Shown: in pieces, positions 1 to 7,813 of the stretch
How the letters are laid out: each line of letters starts with the position of its first letter
How positions within the stretch are numbered: the stretch's first letter is position 1
Origin: Candidatus Crickella caballi
Lineage (GTDB): Bacteria; Bacillota; Clostridia; Peptostreptococcales; Anaerovoracaceae
Reading direction: 5' to 3'
Length of the DNA stretch: 41,576 nt
NCBI GenBank assembly: GCA_018064665.1
Contig: JAGHUV010000015.1
Coordinates: 1-41,576 of the forward strand
Notes under the pieces: generated by a model
Told to the model about the DNA's origin: nothing
The model's input: the letters and a program-made list of their open reading frames with translations, nothing else
Database searches by the model: none
Made by a program: the position numbers and the translations under genes

Positions 1-84
1 TAGAGATAAAAAGTGAGGGCACAGAGGCGGGATGCGAGCGCGTAGAGGTAAAAAGTGAGGGCAAAGAGGCGGGATGCGAGCGCT
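1..84. repeat. Tandem direct repeat, two 42-bp units
   Basis: Two head-to-tail units (1-42 and 43-84) differ at only a few positions. Each contains the core AAAAAGTGAGGGCA followed by GATGCGAGCG. The same core followed by ATGTGAGCG occurs at 11861-11890, next to the palindromic element, so this looks like part of a dispersed intergenic repeat family. I see no open reading frame or hairpin of note in 1-150. The window edge may cut off further units. Confidence 0.75.
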
Positions 85-180
85 TGTTGCGACTTTGACC
101 ATCGATTCGCATCCTGCAAAAGCAAAAAAGAATAATGATTACTGTCACATATGCTCTGTTCTGTGGTAGTATTACTATGT

Positions 181-1803
181 ATGAGATTAACCAGGGAAAC
201 CATTGAGGTAAAAGCGAATATCAGTGAATTTGATACTGTCAGAAAGCATGTCGAAGAGAGACTTGCCAAGGCAGGTGTTTCTGATGGACTTATTTATGAA
301 AATATTCTTGTGCTTGAGGAGGTTTTCGTACGCCTTGTCAATCATATCAATGACAAGAACAAGGTCATTTCAATTGCGACATATAAGCGTTTAAGTGAGG
401 TGCTAATTAATATCGAGTATGATGGAGCACGCTTTGCACTTGATTTTAACAGCGAGGATGAAAATGATCCGGGTGCTGCGATAATAAATAAATTTGAGGA
501 CAAGATATCCTGGGAATATCAGCGTAAACATAATTTTATAACGATTCAGGTAGAAAGTGTTTCTGACTCGATGTTCATGAGATGTATTTTGGGAGTTCTA
601 CTGGCGGTGCTTGTTTTTCTGGCAATGGCTGCCCTGCTTTCAGAAGAGCAGCGGCATGTGCTCCTGTTTGATTATGTATATAAGATTGAGAAGATGTTCG
701 GAAATGCGATGTTTATGATTTCTGCCCCGCTCACTTATCTCTCACTTGTGTGCAATCTTACTGATATCAGAATGTACTCAACATACAAGAAGGGAATGGC
801 CGGCCTGTTTGCCAAGGTTATAGGAACCTCGGCAATAACGCTGTTTCTTTCCGGTATATATTATTTCCTTACAATTTGCGTAATAACATTAAATACAGAT
901 GGATATAGGATATATTATGCCGGTACGCCTGAACTTGAGAACTCAGTAATGAATATCCTGGATATGGTGCCGGAGGACTTAATAGGTGCGTTTACCGATA
1001 TATCGCCTTTGCCATTGCTGTTTATTGCAATCGTTTCTGCGGCGGCACTTACGACAATGAACAAAAACTTCGAGACCATGAAGGAGGTTAATGACGCTTT
1101 CTATTCGTTCCTCTGCAAGTTTCTGGAGATTATTATGATGTTCCTGCCGATAGCCGTATTCTTTGCAACGTTAGATTTACTTCTAACGGAGGGAATGCAT
1201 GGATTAAAATACCAGCTGATATTTATTCTTATCAGCTACGCAGGCATTGCAATAATGATGCTGTATTATGTGCTGAGACTGGTTAAGCATGGAATCAAGC
1301 CTTTTGCATTTGTAAGAGATACTTTTCCTGCAATGAAGGAGAACTTTAAAATCAATTCAACTATAAACTCGATACCGTATAACGAGAGGTTTCTGAGTAA
1401 AACATTTAAAATTAAGATTAAATTGCTTGATGATGAAATGCCTGTTTTTTCTAAAATCAATTTGGAAGGAAACTGCTTCATCCTGTTTTTCTCGGGACTT
1501 ACGATTCAGCACGCGGTTGGTAGAAATATGACGGTACCGCAGATTCTGCTTATGGCTGTGCTGGTACTCGTTCTGTCCCTGGGAGCGCCTAATCATGCGG
1601 GATCCATACTAATCGGACTTCTCATAATTTTCTCATATATAGGGGTGCCATCAGTGAATATAAGCATTCCGATATTATGCGAAGCGATACTTGGCAAATC
1701 GATTACGATGATAAATACATTCGGAAATTACGTGACTGTAGCAATAGATGCGAAGAACAATGGTTGCTTTGTTCAGAAGGATAAAGCACCTGCAAATAAA
1801 TAG
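181..1803 (+). CDS. Dicarboxylate/cation symporter (SDF family) with an N-terminal ATPase-like domain
   Basis: Predicted 540-residue membrane protein. From about residue 130 it has the hydrophobic profile of the sodium:dicarboxylate symporter (SDF/DAACS) family, with many membrane segments, the stretch AAALTTMNKNFE where the family has its Ser-rich hairpin, and a C-terminal NTFGNYVTVAID stretch in place of the usual NMDGT motif. Substrate is therefore uncertain. Residues 1-120 are soluble and resemble an RsbW-type GHKL (HATPase) domain, with a helix LEEVFVRLVNHI like a degenerate N-box. I chose ATG 181 (MRLTRETIEV) over an in-frame ATG at 151, because the latter only adds a hydrophobic stub. 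Neither start has a clear ribosome binding site, so the start is uncertain. Thioredoxin follows 20 bp downstream. Confidence 0.75.
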   Translation: MRLTRETIEVKANISEFDTVRKHVEERLAKAGVSDGLIYENILVLEEVFVRLVNHINDKNKVISIATYKRLSEVLINIEYDGARFALDFNSEDENDPGAAIINKFEDKISWEYQRKHNFITIQVESVSDSMFMRCILGVLLAVLVFLAMAALLSEEQRHVLLFDYVYKIEKMFGNAMFMISAPLTYLSLVCNLTDIRMYSTYKKGMAGLFAKVIGTSAITLFLSGIYYFLTICVITLNTDGYRIYYAGTPELENSVMNILDMVPEDLIGAFTDISPLPLLFIAIVSAAALTTMNKNFETMKEVNDAFYSFLCKFLEIIMMFLPIAVFFATLDLLLTEGMHGLKYQLIFILISYAGIAIMMLYYVLRLVKHGIKPFAFVRDTFPAMKENFKINSTINSIPYNERFLSKTFKIKIKLLDDEMPVFSKINLEGNCFILFFSGLTIQHAVGRNMTVPQILLMAVLVLVLSLGAPNHAGSILIGLLIIFSYIGVPSVNISIPILCEAILGKSITMINTFGNYVTVAIDAKNNGCFVQKDKAPANK

Positions 1804-1823
1804 AAGATAAGGAGGATATTACT

Positions 1824-2126
1824 ATGGTTAATAAACTTACTTTAGATAATTTTGAAGAAGAAGTAATGAAGGCTGAAGGAACAGTGCTGGTTGACTTTTA
1901 CGCTGACTGGTGCGGACCTTGCCAGATGCAGGGACCTATCGTAGAGGCTTTGGCCGAGGAGAGAACTGATGTTAAAGTCTGCAAGCTCAACACAGATGAA
2001 GCGGCACCGATCGCTATCGGACTGGGCATCAGTGCAATTCCGACAATTATGGTAGTTAAGGATGGAGAGATTACCTACAAGGAAGCCGGCCTGCTTCAGA
2101 AGGCTGAGCTGGAAGCTCTCCTGTAA
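1824..2126 (+). CDS. trxA: Thioredoxin
   Basis: A 100-residue, single-domain thioredoxin that reduces disulfides in cytoplasmic proteins. The active site WCGPC is present, with Cys30 and Cys33, followed by the family pattern of a buried acidic residue and a cis-proline loop (AIPTIMVV). Length matches ordinary bacterial thioredoxins. A strong GGAGGA site at 1811-1816 supports the ATG at 1824. It lies between the symporter and the ornithine cyclodeaminase-like gene, 15 bp from the latter, which suggests cotranscription. No thioredoxin reductase gene is nearby, so the electron donor must be encoded elsewhere. Confidence 0.95.
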   Translation: MVNKLTLDNFEEEVMKAEGTVLVDFYADWCGPCQMQGPIVEALAEERTDVKVCKLNTDEAAPIAIGLGISAIPTIMVVKDGEITYKEAGLLQKAELEALL

Positions 2127-2141
2127 TAAGCGGAGGTTAAT

Positions 2142-3122
2142 ATGATTCTGCTAAACAAAGAAGACATCAGGAAAGTCTACACAATGAAGGACGCCATCGA
2201 GGCTGACAAGAAGTGTTACGCTCTTAATTCTGAGGGGGAATTCGTTGTTCCGCTTAGACCTGTTATCTCAACAGAGAAGGGCAATTTCTGTTTCATGCCG
2301 TCATACAGTAAGGATATGAACGCTGCAGCCTGCAAAATCGTTAATATCATGCCGGGCAACGGCGCCCTCGGACTTCCGGGATCGATCGGTCAGGTAATGC
2401 TCTTCGATGGTGACACAGGAGTGGCCAAAGCACTCCTCGACGGAACCTATGTAACGGCTGTCCGTACAGCTGCTGCAAGTGGTGCGGCATTTGACCTCTT
2501 CGGCCTTAAGGATGCCAAGGTCGGTGCCATGATAGGAACCGGAAGCCAGGCTATGTGCCAGCTGGAGGCTATGCTTACTGCAAGAAAACTCGATGAGGTA
2601 AGGGTTGCTGCCAGAAACTTCGAGAAGACCAAGGCTTTTGTAGAGAAGGCTAAGGAAGAGCTTGGACATTATGGCGCTGAGATCATTGCATGCGAGGATA
2701 CCAATAAGGCCGTTGACGGGGCTGATCTGGTTATTCTTGTTACAGTATCTCACGAGCCTGTATGCAGTGCCGAGTACTTCAAGCCGGGCTGTGTTATCAG
2801 TGCGGTAGGAGCATATCAGTACGAGATGCAGGAGCTCGACCCTGCCGTGTTCGACAAGTGCTCCAAGATTTACTTTGACAATATGGAAGCTGTTCTCTCT
2901 GAGTCCGGAGATATCCTTAAGCCACTGGATGATGGTACACTCAGCAAGGAGCAGTTTACAGGAGATATAGGAGACTACATCCTCGGAAGAATTCCGGGAA
3001 GAGAGTCGGACGATGAGATTATCGTATACGAGAACGTAGGCTTTGGTGCGCTTGATCTCGTTGCGGCAGCACAGATCGTTGCAGCAGCAGAGAAGGCCGG
3101 CATCGGAACCATATGGGAATAA
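2142..3122 (+). CDS. Ornithine cyclodeaminase / mu-crystallin family NAD(P)-binding protein
   Basis: A 326-residue protein of the ornithine cyclodeaminase/mu-crystallin family. Known members convert ornithine to proline plus ammonia, reduce ketimines, or act as alanine or opine dehydrogenases, so the exact substrate cannot be read from sequence. Visible features are the N-terminal substrate domain with the PLRP segment, a Rossmann dinucleotide motif MIGTGSQAMCQLEAM around residues 127-141, and a C-terminal GDIGDYILGR segment typical of the family. The start has a clear GGAGG site. The tautomerase gene follows 15 bp later, and thioredoxin precedes it closely, so the three are probably one transcript. 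I leave out a gene symbol because the activity is unresolved. Confidence 0.88.
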   Translation: MILLNKEDIRKVYTMKDAIEADKKCYALNSEGEFVVPLRPVISTEKGNFCFMPSYSKDMNAAACKIVNIMPGNGALGLPGSIGQVMLFDGDTGVAKALLDGTYVTAVRTAAASGAAFDLFGLKDAKVGAMIGTGSQAMCQLEAMLTARKLDEVRVAARNFEKTKAFVEKAKEELGHYGAEIIACEDTNKAVDGADLVILVTVSHEPVCSAEYFKPGCVISAVGAYQYEMQELDPAVFDKCSKIYFDNMEAVLSESGDILKPLDDGTLSKEQFTGDIGDYILGRIPGRESDDEIIVYENVGFGALDLVAAAQIVAAAEKAGIGTIWE

Positions 3123-3137
3123 GAAAGGAGATTGAAC

Positions 3138-3359
3138 ATGCCACATATTGATATCAACATGTTCGCCGGAAGAGACGACGAGACTAAGAAGAGAGTTGCA
3201 GACGCACTTGTTGAAACTATGATGAAGGAACTCGGATGTGCTAAGGAACATCTGTCGGTTGCAATCCATGATGTAAATCCTGCAGACTGGGATGAGCAGA
3301 TTGCTGACAAGGTGGATGAGGCAAAGCTTTTCGCAGGTAAGGTATACAGAAATAAGTAA
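3138..3359 (+). CDS. 4-oxalocrotonate tautomerase family protein
   Basis: A 73-residue protein of the tautomerase superfamily. These small enzymes use an N-terminal proline, exposed after removal of the initiator Met, as the catalytic base for keto-enol tautomerisation. The protein begins Met-Pro-His-Ile-Asp, which decides the start: ATG 3138 puts Pro in the right place and has a good AAAGGAG site about 8 bp upstream, whereas an in-frame TTG at 3132 would bury the proline. It is slightly longer than the classical 62-residue enzymes. The 3' end overlaps the proposed start of ecfA1. The substrate is unknown. Its position behind the cyclodeaminase-like gene may hint at imine/enamine or keto acid chemistry, but this is inference. 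Confidence 0.85.
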   Translation: MPHIDINMFAGRDDETKKRVADALVETMMKELGCAKEHLSVAIHDVNPADWDEQIADKVDEAKLFAGKVYRNK

Positions 3360-4179
3360 TTTTATAGAAGTAAAGAATTTAATAATTGACTACACCCGTG
3401 TTGATGATGAGGGCCGCACAGTCCTCGCAACACGGGCTGTTAACGATGTAAGCTTCACCGTTGAGAAGGGAAGCTTTATTTCTGTGGTCGGAATGAACGG
3501 ATCGGGCAAATCGACCATGGCCAAAGCGCTCAACGGGCTGCTGCTCCCAAGCAAGGGGGAAGTCATAGTTGACGGAATGAGTACTGCCGATGAGGACAGG
3601 ATATGGGAGATCCGCTCCAGAGTTGGAATGGTGTTCCAGAATCCGGACAACCAGATAGTTTCTTCGATAGTTGAGGACGATGTTGCTTTCGGCCCGGAGA
3701 ATATCGGAGTTCCATCGGAGGAAATAAGAAAACGTGTTGACAGTGCTCTTCGCAAGGTTGACATGTATGACTGCAAAGACAAAGGGGCTCATATGCTGTC
3801 CGGCGGTCAGAAGCAGAGAATCGCTATTGCCGGTGCGATTGCGATGAGACCTCAGTGCATCGTTTTTGATGAGCCGACCGCTATGCTTGACCCGAGAGGC
3901 CGCAAGCAGGTAATGGAGATTATCCACGAGCTTAACGAAGACGGAATAACCTGCATACTGATAACGCACTTCATGGAAGAGGCGGCGCAGGCTGACAGAG
4001 TCATCGTTATGAAGGAAGGTCAGATATACAGTGATACAACACCTGAAGAGCTTTTCAGTGACAGAAAACTGATAGAGGGTGCGGGGCTGGAGATGCCTCC
4101 GCTTATTGATCTCAGAGATCGTGCGGGACTTCCTGAAAGCATCACCACAATTGAGGATATGATATGTCAATTGAAGTAA
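3352..4179 (+). CDS. ecfA1: ECF transporter ATP-binding subunit EcfA1
   Basis: ATPase of the energy-coupling factor module that powers vitamin or metal uptake together with EcfA2 and EcfT. Visible: Walker A GMNGSGKST, Q-loop FQNPDNQIV, signature LSGGQKQR, Walker B CIVFDEPTAMLDP and H-loop ITHF. The normal N-terminus of the family (SNFIEVKNL) aligns with codons starting at 3352, where the first codon is ATA, not ATG. A weak AAGG stands about 9 bp upstream. In-frame ATGs at 3292 and 3316 lie inside the tautomerase gene and would add residues foreign to the family. I therefore place the start at 3352 with low certainty about the codon. It overlaps the tautomerase stop by 8 bp and ecfA2 by 16 bp. 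Confidence 0.9.
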   Translation: MSNFIEVKNLIIDYTRVDDEGRTVLATRAVNDVSFTVEKGSFISVVGMNGSGKSTMAKALNGLLLPSKGEVIVDGMSTADEDRIWEIRSRVGMVFQNPDNQIVSSIVEDDVAFGPENIGVPSEEIRKRVDSALRKVDMYDCKDKGAHMLSGGQKQRIAIAGAIAMRPQCIVFDEPTAMLDPRGRKQVMEIIHELNEDGITCILITHFMEEAAQADRVIVMKEGQIYSDTTPEELFSDRKLIEGAGLEMPPLIDLRDRAGLPESITTIEDMICQLK

Positions 4180-5018
4180 AGAATCTGCGATATGTATATA
4201 ATCAGGGAATGCCGGGAGAAACGGTGGCGCTCGATGATGTGTCATTCGGTATTTGCGATGGGCAGATTTGTGGTGTGATCGGTCATACCGGCTCCGGCAA
4301 ATCAACTCTGCTTCAGCACTTGAACGGCCTGCTCAAGCCGATGGACGGAGAGGTCTGGGTGGACGGACAGTGCATTACCGATGGAAGCATCAGACTTGTT
4401 GAAGTTCGGCGCAAGGTGGGACTCGTTTTCCAGTATCCTGAGTATCAGCTTTTTGAGGAGACGGTAGCCAAGGATGTTGCCTTCGGACCTAAGAATCTGG
4501 GCATTGAGGGAGACGAGCTTGACGAGACGGTACGCAAGGCAATTGAGCTTGTAGGACTCGACTATGAGAAGGTAAAGGATGCCTCACCGTTCGAGCTTTC
4601 CGGCGGCATGAAGAGAAGAGCGGCAATAGCCGGAGTTATCGCGATGAAGCCGAGCGTGCTTATTCTTGATGAGCCGACAGCGGGTCTTGACCCTAAGTCG
4701 CACAGAGAGATCCTTGCTATGATACGAAGAATACATGAGGAGCTGGGCTGCATCATCATCTTCGTTTCACATAACATGGGAGATATTGCGAGCATGTGTG
4801 ACAAGGTGCTCGTTATAAATAAAGGAAAGCTTGCACTGGAGGGCACACCACACGAGGTGTACTCGCAGGAGGAAAAGCTTGAAGCAATGGGACTCGACGT
4901 TCCGCCTGTTCGAGAAATAGTCGATCGCCTTAATGAAGAAATCAATCTGGGAAGTGACGCATTGACGGTAGAGGATGCGGCAGAAGATATTAAAACATGG
5001 TTAGAGACATCACATTAG
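4164..5018 (+). CDS. ecfA2: ECF transporter ATP-binding subunit EcfA2
   Basis: A 284-residue second ATPase of the ECF module, which forms a heterodimer with EcfA1. It shows Walker A GHTGSGKST, Q-loop FQYPEYQLF, signature LSGGMKRRAAIAG, Walker B VLILDEPTAGLDP and H-loop VSHNM. The start ATG 4164 lies within the end of ecfA1 (16-bp overlap), and its stop overlaps ecfT by 22 bp, consistent with translational coupling and equal stoichiometry. The C-terminal region after residue 220 is the helical extension expected in EcfA proteins. The protein is complete and of ordinary length. Confidence 0.96.
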   Translation: MSIEVKNLRYVYNQGMPGETVALDDVSFGICDGQICGVIGHTGSGKSTLLQHLNGLLKPMDGEVWVDGQCITDGSIRLVEVRRKVGLVFQYPEYQLFEETVAKDVAFGPKNLGIEGDELDETVRKAIELVGLDYEKVKDASPFELSGGMKRRAAIAGVIAMKPSVLILDEPTAGLDPKSHREILAMIRRIHEELGCIIIFVSHNMGDIASMCDKVLVINKGKLALEGTPHEVYSQEEKLEAMGLDVPPVREIVDRLNEEINLGSDALTVEDAAEDIKTWLETSH

Positions 5019-5806
5019 GACAATATTATCCGGGCAAGTCTGCCGTTCACAGGCTGGATTCGCGTACCAAGATAATCGGTGCGCTGGCTTATATTGTCGA
5101 GCTTTTCGTGGTGAATAATTTCTGGGGCTTTCTGATTGCGGCTGCGGCCCTCTTTGCTGTAATAGCCGTATCGAAGGTTCCTCTCAAATTTATATTCAAG
5201 GGACTTACTGCGGTATTTCTGATAATAGCCTTCACTTTTATTATCAACGTATTTCTCGTTGACGGTAGAGTTCTGTGGCATTGGTGGATATTCACGATCA
5301 CTTACGAAGGCCTGCAGAGGGCTTTCTTCATGGCAGTAAGACTTGTGCTTCTTATAATCGGTTCGTCAATGCTGACTCTTACGACCAAGCCGATAGAGCT
5401 GACCGACGGTCTGGAGAAGCTTCTCAAGCCTTTCTCCAAAATCGGAGTGCCGAGTCACGAAATCGCGCTGATGATGACGATTGCTTTGCGCTTTATTCCA
5501 ACGCTTATGGAGGAGACAGACAAGATCATCAAGGCGCAGGAGGCGAGAGGTACGGACTTTGAGTCAGGTAACCTCATTCAGAGGGCAAAGAGCCTTATCC
5601 CTATTCTGATTCCATTGTTCATCAGTTCGTTCAGAATCGCACAGGAGCTCGCTTTGGCGATGGAGGCCAGATGCTATCACGGTGGAGAAGGAAGAACTCG
5701 TATGAATGAGATTCATTTCCACAGAGGAGATGCGTGGGCAGGCGTGTTAATGGTGCTTTTCCTTGCAGTGATAATCGCATCGAGATACCTTGGAGCGCTG
5801 TTCTAG
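4997..5806 (+). CDS. ecfT: ECF transporter transmembrane subunit EcfT
   Basis: A 269-residue integral membrane scaffold of the ECF transporter, linking the ATPases to exchangeable S components. It has about five to six hydrophobic segments and the two Ala-Arg coupling signatures: EARG at roughly residues 191-194 and EARC near residue 228, the latter a variant of the common ARG. It starts inside ecfA2, so translation is probably coupled. No S component gene is in the window. This fits a group II ECF module shared by several unlinked S components, and the transported vitamin cannot be assigned here. truA, a frequent neighbour of this module, is absent. trmB follows instead. Confidence 0.95.
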   Translation: MVRDITLGQYYPGKSAVHRLDSRTKIIGALAYIVELFVVNNFWGFLIAAAALFAVIAVSKVPLKFIFKGLTAVFLIIAFTFIINVFLVDGRVLWHWWIFTITYEGLQRAFFMAVRLVLLIIGSSMLTLTTKPIELTDGLEKLLKPFSKIGVPSHEIALMMTIALRFIPTLMEETDKIIKAQEARGTDFESGNLIQRAKSLIPILIPLFISSFRIAQELALAMEARCYHGGEGRTRMNEIHFHRGDAWAGVLMVLFLAVIIASRYLGALF

Positions 5807-5860
5807 CGAAAACTTTAACTGAAAAAACGTAAAAAATAAGCAGGAGCTTAATCTAAATAA

Positions 5861-7813
5861 ATGAGACAGAGAAAAATTAAAAATCTTGAAACTAAATTAG
5901 AGGCATACAATGACCTTATTGTATGGGAGCCTCTTTCCATGAAGGGCAAGTGGGATGAACTCGCCAAGGGCAAGCCTATATATCTTGAGATAGGCTGCGG
6001 CAAGGGTAAGTTTATTTCCGAGCTTGCGGCGCGAGAGCCGGAGAACTTCTTCGTTGCGGTTGAAGGCAATCAGAGCGTGCTGCTGAGAGCCCTTGAGAAG
6101 GTTCGCAAGGGAGGACTTACAAATGTCTGTTTTGCACCTATATTTGTCGAGGATCTGACTGACTGGTTCGAGGATGAAGAGGTTACCGGAATATACCTGA
6201 ATTTCAGCGATCCTCTGCCTAAGAACTACTGGTACAGAAGAAGACTGACCTACCGTGAGAGACTCAAGACATACTTCAGAGTTCTCAAGGACGAGGGAAC
6301 GGTAACATTCAAGACTGACAACACGGGACTGTTCGAGTGGTCGATACAGGAGATTTTGGCAGCGAACATACGAATTCTTGAAATCACAAGAGACCTTCAT
6401 GCAGATGAGGATCTTGATAACATAAAGACTGAATACGAGGCCAAGTTCAGCGGACTCGGAGAAACAATCAAGAGAGTAAAGCTCGGCAGAATGTCGCCCA
6501 GAGAGCATGATGAAGAGGGCAGACTTGTTGCCGAAAAAACATACGAAACGGAGGGAGAAAAAGAAATGGCTATTACTTCGATGGCAGCATATAACGGAAG
6601 GGATATTCCTAAAGAGGATAAGGTTTTCGCAGCAAGCGGAAGAGCTAAGGCTATGATCGCCGAGAAAGGCAAGGATGCGGTTATCAATGCGACTATCGGA
6701 TCTCTGCTCGACGATGAGGGCAAGCTGGTTGTAATGTCATCTGTAGAGAAGACAATCAAGACCTTGTCAGGCTCCGAGTATGCGGAATATGCTCCAATCG
6801 CAGGAACACCGGGATTCAAGGAAGCAATCATGAAGGCTGCTTTCAATACATACGATATCAAGAGCTATACAGCAGTTGTTGCAACTCCGGGCGGAACAGG
6901 TGCAATCAGAAACACAATTGCCAACTACTCGCAGCCGGGAGATAAGGTTCTCACACATAACTGGCACTGGGCGCCTTATACAAGCATTGCTGCTGAGATG
7001 GGAAGAAGTCTCGAGCATTTTGACATGTTCGATGAAGATGGCAAATTCAATCTTGCAGACTTCGAGTACAAGGTTGGCAAGCTGCTCAAGAATCAGGAGC
7101 ACCTCGTAATTATCATCAACACACCTGCAAACAATCCTACAGGATATTCACTCTCGATGGACGACTGGTATGGTGTAAAAAAGGTGCTGGACGCAGTTGA
7201 CCTGTCTAAGAAGGTCGCACTGCTCATCGACGTTGCATACATTGATTTCGCAGGCGAGGATATGGAGACAAGAGAATTCCTTAAGGTAGTTGATAATCTC
7301 AGAGGAAATATTCTGCCTATAATCGCATACAGTGCATCCAAGACATTCTCGCTTTACGGCTTCAGATGCGCAGCTATGATCTGCATGGCACACAATCCTG
7401 AGGTTGCAGCTGAGTTTGAAAGAGTATGCACATTCTCATCACGTGCGAGCTGGTCGAATTCACCAAGAGCTCCTCAGACAGTAATCGAGAAGATTTATTC
7501 GGATGCAGAGCTGCTTGAAGAGGCAAGGGCGGAGCGTCGTTCAGACAGAGAGATGCTTCTGGCAAGAGGCCGTGCCTTCGATACAGCAGCTGCAGAGGTC
7601 GGACTTTCAATAGTACCGTTCCGAGCAGGATTCTTTGTTACTATCCCATGCGAGGATCCGGACAAGCTCTGTGCAGCACTTGAGCAGAAGGGAGTCTTCC
7701 TTGTACCTATCAGCGGCGGAGTTCGTGTAAGTGTTGCGTCCATCCCTGAGAAGGACTGCGCTAAGCTGCCTGCGATCATCAAGGAAACAATCGATGAGGT
7801 GGGCCTGAAGTAA
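5861..7813 (+). CDS. TrmB tRNA (guanine-N7)-methyltransferase fused to a class I aminotransferase
   Basis: A single 650-residue reading frame. Residues 1 to about 215 are a TrmB-type methyltransferase that makes m7G46 in tRNA: SAM-binding EIGCGKGKF (43-51), then NFSDPLPKNYWYRRRLT, a variant of the usual DPWPK motif, and FKTDN. From Met236 (ATG 6566) the frame is a complete PLP-dependent class I aminotransferase of about 415 residues with NTPANNPTG, Asp-Val-Ala-Tyr and the PLP lysine in SASKTFSLYGFR (Lys494). A GGAGGG site at 6550-6555 stands 10 bp before ATG 6566, so the aminotransferase can probably also be made alone. It is most simply two adjacent genes joined by loss of the trmB stop. brnQ overlaps the end by one base. 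Confidence 0.85.
   Translation: MRQRKIKNLETKLEAYNDLIVWEPLSMKGKWDELAKGKPIYLEIGCGKGKFISELAAREPENFFVAVEGNQSVLLRALEKVRKGGLTNVCFAPIFVEDLTDWFEDEEVTGIYLNFSDPLPKNYWYRRRLTYRERLKTYFRVLKDEGTVTFKTDNTGLFEWSIQEILAANIRILEITRDLHADEDLDNIKTEYEAKFSGLGETIKRVKLGRMSPREHDEEGRLVAEKTYETEGEKEMAITSMAAYNGRDIPKEDKVFAASGRAKAMIAEKGKDAVINATIGSLLDDEGKLVVMSSVEKTIKTLSGSEYAEYAPIAGTPGFKEAIMKAAFNTYDIKSYTAVVATPGGTGAIRNTIANYSQPGDKVLTHNWHWAPYTSIAAEMGRSLEHFDMFDEDGKFNLADFEYKVGKLLKNQEHLVIIINTPANNPTGYSLSMDDWYGVKKVLDAVDLSKKVALLIDVAYIDFAGEDMETREFLKVVDNLRGNILPIIAYSASKTFSLYGFRCAAMICMAHNPEVAAEFERVCTFSSRASWSNSPRAPQTVIEKIYSDAELLEEARAERRSDREMLLARGRAFDTAAAEVGLSIVPFRAGFFVTIPCEDPDKLCAALEQKGVFLVPISGGVRVSVASIPEKDCAKLPAIIKETIDEVGLK
6550..6568 (+). 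promoter_or_regulatory. Internal ribosome binding site and start of the aminotransferase
   Basis: GGAGGG (6550-6555), 10 bp, then in-frame ATG (6566). It lies in the linker between the methyltransferase and aminotransferase domains of the 5861-7813 frame. Quality of the site is as good as those of stand-alone genes in the window, so internal initiation is likely. Confidence 0.7.

Noticed and set aside
1-84. CRISPR array
   Set aside because: The two units are contiguous tandem copies without spacers, and no cas genes are present.
2301-3269. Long open frame (322 codons) on the - strand
   Set aside because: It lies antisense to the clear ornithine cyclodeaminase and tautomerase genes, has no ribosome binding site, and has a Cys/Ser-rich, family-less translation.
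3379-4305. 308-codon frame on the - strand
   Set aside because: It is a shadow of ecfA1/ecfA2, and its translation shows no domain.
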